Part shown: positions 4,960-6,857 of the stretch, piece after piece
Layout: each line of letters begins with the position of its first letter
Position numbering within the stretch: the first letter of the stretch is position 1
Assembly: GCA_003560175.1 (NCBI GenBank)
Contig: PWIZ01000343.1
Span: forward strand, 1 to 6,857
Direction: 5' to 3'
Origin: Halomonas sp.
GTDB taxonomy: Bacteria > Pseudomonadota > Gammaproteobacteria > Pseudomonadales > Halomonadaceae
Length of the DNA stretch: 6,857 nucleotides
Made by a program: the position numbers and the translations under genes
Notes under the pieces: generated by a model
What the model saw: the letters and a program-made list of their open reading frames with translations, nothing else
Told to the model about the DNA's origin: nothing
Database searches by the model: none

Positions 4960-5718
4960 ATGTCCCATCCCGCCATTGCCCTGCCACGTCTGATTGCCCA
5001 CCGGGGACTGTCGGCCAGAGCCCCCGAAAACACCCTCTCTGCGGTACGCGCCGCCCATGCGGCCGACTGCCGCTGGGTCGAGCTGGACGTGCAGCTGCTC
5101 GGCGACGGTACGCCGGTGATCTGGCATGACGCCACGGTCAAGCGCTGCTCTGACGGTCGCGCACGGCTCGCCGACCTGAATCTGCCCCGTGCTCGCCGGT
5201 TGGACGTGGGCGGCTGGTTCGGCGATGAGTTTCGTGGCGAGCGTATCGCCACGCTTTCCGAGATGCTCGCACTGGTTGACGCCCTGGGGCTTGGACTGAA
5301 CCTGGAGCTCAAGGTGAACCGCGGTCGAAGTGCCGCGGCCCTGGTGGAAGAGGCGATACCCGCGGCGCTGGATGCGCTGCCCCCCGAGCGGCTGATCGTC
5401 TCCTCCTTCAACGCCGCGGCGCTGGCCTGCGCCCGGGATCTGGCCCCCGCCTCGCGGCTGGCCCTGGGCGCACTCTTTGAAGGCATTCCCGGCGACTGGC
5501 GGCAGCGCTGCGAGGCGCTGGAGGCCTTCAGCGTTCACGCCGACTGGAAACGCCTCAGTCGACGCGGTGCCCTGGCGGTCTGCGAGGCGGGCTATCCGCT
5601 GCTCTGTTACACCGCCAATGATCCGGCGGCCTTCGCTCATCAGTGGAGCTGGGGCGTGGCCAGCGTCATCAGCGACGATCCCCCCTGTTTTGCGGGCCAC
5701 CTTCCTCACAACGCCTGA
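4960..5718 (+). CDS. Cytosolic glycerophosphodiester phosphodiesterase (UgpQ-like)
   Basis: The enzyme hydrolyses glycerophosphodiesters, deacylated phospholipid products, to glycerol-3-phosphate and an alcohol. From ATG 4960 it is 252 aa, close to E. coli UgpQ (247), with no signal peptide. It shows the GDPD TIM-barrel motifs in order: HRG (14-16) with PENT (22-25), ELDVQ (E41, D43; metal ligands), HD (H56-D57), NLELK (E116, K118), SSFN (148-151), YTAND (217-221) and ISDDP (237-241). A TTG at 4891 would add 23 residues, but these are not family-like and begin only 5 bases from the element end. ATG 4960 has a weak CGGAG upstream. The mobile element has inserted 73 bp upstream, so the original promoter region may now lie beyond it. 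I see no convincing promoter in the remaining 73 bp. Confidence 0.93.
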   Translation: MSHPAIALPRLIAHRGLSARAPENTLSAVRAAHAADCRWVELDVQLLGDGTPVIWHDATVKRCSDGRARLADLNLPRARRLDVGGWFGDEFRGERIATLSEMLALVDALGLGLNLELKVNRGRSAAALVEEAIPAALDALPPERLIVSSFNAAALACARDLAPASRLALGALFEGIPGDWRQRCEALEAFSVHADWKRLSRRGALAVCEAGYPLLCYTANDPAAFAHQWSWGVASVISDDPPCFAGHLPHNA

Positions 5719-5737
5719 GCCGCCGACGGTCGTCAAT

Positions 5738-5771
5738 GCGTACGGGCCGCCCCTTGGGGCGGCCCGTACGC
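5738..5771. terminator. 16-bp perfect inverted repeat, probable bidirectional terminator
   Basis: GCGTACGGGCCGCCCC (5738-5753) and its exact reverse complement (5756-5771) are separated only by TT. It lies between the stop codons of gdpD (5718) and the opposing permease gene (5809), where it can serve both. The stem is very GC-rich, but no T-run follows on either strand. Confidence 0.75.
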
Positions 5772-5808
5772 TGGCTGCTTGCATAATGCCTGGAAGTAGG
5801 TCGCTGTC

Positions 5809-6857
5809 TCAGCGGGTGGCCTGAGTGACCTCGTCGCGGCCGTCATCCTGCTCAACGACCATGTCGTCCTCGACGTGGATCGGCTCCTCGTCCTCGGCGT
5901 CGCGCACGCTGCGGGCGCGGTGCTCGATCAGGAAGTAGAGGATCAGGCCGATGCCCAGGCCCCAGGCGGCGCCGTGGGTGGCCAGTACCACGCCCATGAT
6001 GCCGGCCACGCCCATGGCGGTGGCGTTCTTGATCTGCTCCACGGCCACGGCGATGCACAGGTAGCCGGTGATCAGCAGGGTGATGGAGAGCGCGATCGGC
6101 AGCACCGGACGGAAGGCGGTGATCAGCGGCAGCATGAACAGCGCAAAGAAGCCGACGATCCAGAACACCGCGGTGCCGGAGTAGATGCTCTCCATGGCCT
6201 TGCGGCCATAGCGGTAGCGCTCGGTCACGGTCGCCATGGCGCCGGTGAAGAGCGGGCCGGCCAGGCCCGGGTAGGGGGCCAGCAGGGAGTGCATCAGGTT
6301 GCGCAGGCCGGTGATCAGGTGCACGCGGTCGACGTCGACCTCGATCTTCTCGTCGGGACGCAGGTGGTCGACGCGCTTGATCAGGGTCTGGCCGACGATG
6401 ATGTCACCGAAGGCGATGATGTAGGCGATGATGGCGGTGGGAATCGCGGCGATCATCAGCTCGGGGCCGGGGGCGCCGATGGAGAAGGGCAGGTAGGCCC
6501 AGATGCCGGCGAAGTCGGGGACGGCGATGCCCCACTCCACCGTCGGTAGCGGGTATTCGCCCACGCCCCAGCCGATGGTCATGGTGATCAGCATGCCCGG
6601 CACCATGCCGTAGGCGACGATGTTGCGGGCCCAGCGATACTTCTCGGCCAAGTCGCGGAAGGAGAGCGAGAACAGCACATAGAGGGTGATCAGGCCGCCG
6701 ATGCCCAGCGAGATCGGAGTATTGTAGAGCCGGCCACCTACGCTGATCTCGCCGCTGATGGCGGCGATGCCGGCGCCCAGCAGGATGCCCGCCTTGATGG
6801 AGTCGGGGACGTTGTTGACCAGCTTGGTACCCAGGCGCGTGACGGCCATGAACAGGA
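5809..6857 (-). CDS. Polytopic membrane protein, NCS2/SulP-like permease, N-terminus beyond window
   Basis: The frame is open to the window edge: two full codons (Leu, Phe) precede the Met at 6847-6849. That Met opens sequence that looks internal, so the true start should lie outside. About 348 residues are visible. Counting from that Met, hydrophobic segments lie at about 18-36, 45-63, 76-95, 131-152, 224-246, 249-270 and 277-308, followed by an acidic, Asp/Glu-rich cytoplasmic tail (about 317-340). The stretch AFGDIIVGQTLIKRVDHL (146-163) and the DRVHLITGLRNLMHSLLAPYPG region (174-195) with TGAMATVTERYRYG resemble the central substrate-site region of NCS2 nucleobase permeases, which are related to SulP. 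I tentatively associate it with the DUF3360 family, from memory only. The substrate is unknown. It converges with gdpD. Confidence 0.8.
   Translation of the reverse strand, partial: LFMAVTRLGTKLVNNVPDSIKAGILLGAGIAAISGEISVGGRLYNTPISLGIGGLITLYVLFSLSFRDLAEKYRWARNIVAYGMVPGMLITMTIGWGVGEYPLPTVEWGIAVPDFAGIWAYLPFSIGAPGPELMIAAIPTAIIAYIIAFGDIIVGQTLIKRVDHLRPDEKIEVDVDRVHLITGLRNLMHSLLAPYPGLAGPLFTGAMATVTERYRYGRKAMESIYSGTAVFWIVGFFALFMLPLITAFRPVLPIALSITLLITGYLCIAVAVEQIKNATAMGVAGIMGVVLATHGAAWGLGIGLILYFLIEHRARSVRDAEDEEPIHVEDDMVVEQDDGRDEVTQATR

Noticed and set aside
4441..5784. 447-codon minus-strand open frame
   Set aside because: It is antisense to gdpD and crosses the element's right end and the tnpB 3' end. 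A real gene would not span that junction, and the translation is not protein-like.
5875..6549. 224-codon plus-strand open frame opposite the permease
   Set aside because: Asp/Gly/His-rich antisense shadow of hydrophobic membrane-protein codons.

Overview
The window looks like a chromosomal segment of a GC-rich gammaproteobacterium, most likely Halomonas or a relative. This rests on overall base composition, the typical proteobacterial UreF and UreG sequences, an E. coli-like Qor, and the general style of the proteins. The genus is inferred and has not been tested by a search.

Layout. Positions 1-1655 (+) hold the 3' end of a urease accessory operon: ureF (start cut off by the window edge), ureG, and a 78-aa secreted or membrane-anchored His-rich peptide whose mature N-terminus resembles that of HupE/UreJ nickel transporters. 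UreF and UreG act together, with UreD/UreH and UreE, to load nickel into apo-urease. A short hairpin at 1688-1714 separates this operon from a convergent gene. Positions 1740-2717 (-) encode a zinc-independent NADPH:quinone oxidoreductase. Positions 2832-3386 (-) encode an unrecognised 184-aa protein with a faint GNAT-like pattern.

Positions of about 3479-4886 hold an IS200/IS605-group (IS1341-like) element. It carries only tnpB, an RNA-guided RuvC nuclease and ancestor of Cas12, with all catalytic and zinc-ligand residues present. There is no tnpA. The left end has three hairpins in tandem, the last ending one base before the tnpB start codon. The right end folds into a compact three-way junction flanked by GAAT and ending in TGTCAA. 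This matches the guide and cleavage tetranucleotides known for IS608 and marks the 3' end of the omega RNA scaffold. The adjacent host bases from 4887 would be the guide. The element sits between two divergent host genes, in the upstream region of the next gene.

Positions 4960-5718 (+) encode a cytosolic glycerophosphodiester phosphodiesterase. A 16-bp perfect hairpin (5738-5771) lies between it and a convergent gene. That gene (5809 to the window end, -) encodes the C-terminal part of a polytopic membrane protein resembling NCS2/SulP-type permeases (possibly DUF3360), with an acidic tail. Apart from the urease genes, the neighbours look like ordinary, functionally unconnected chromosomal genes. 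The TnpB/omega RNA element is the most distinctive part of the window.
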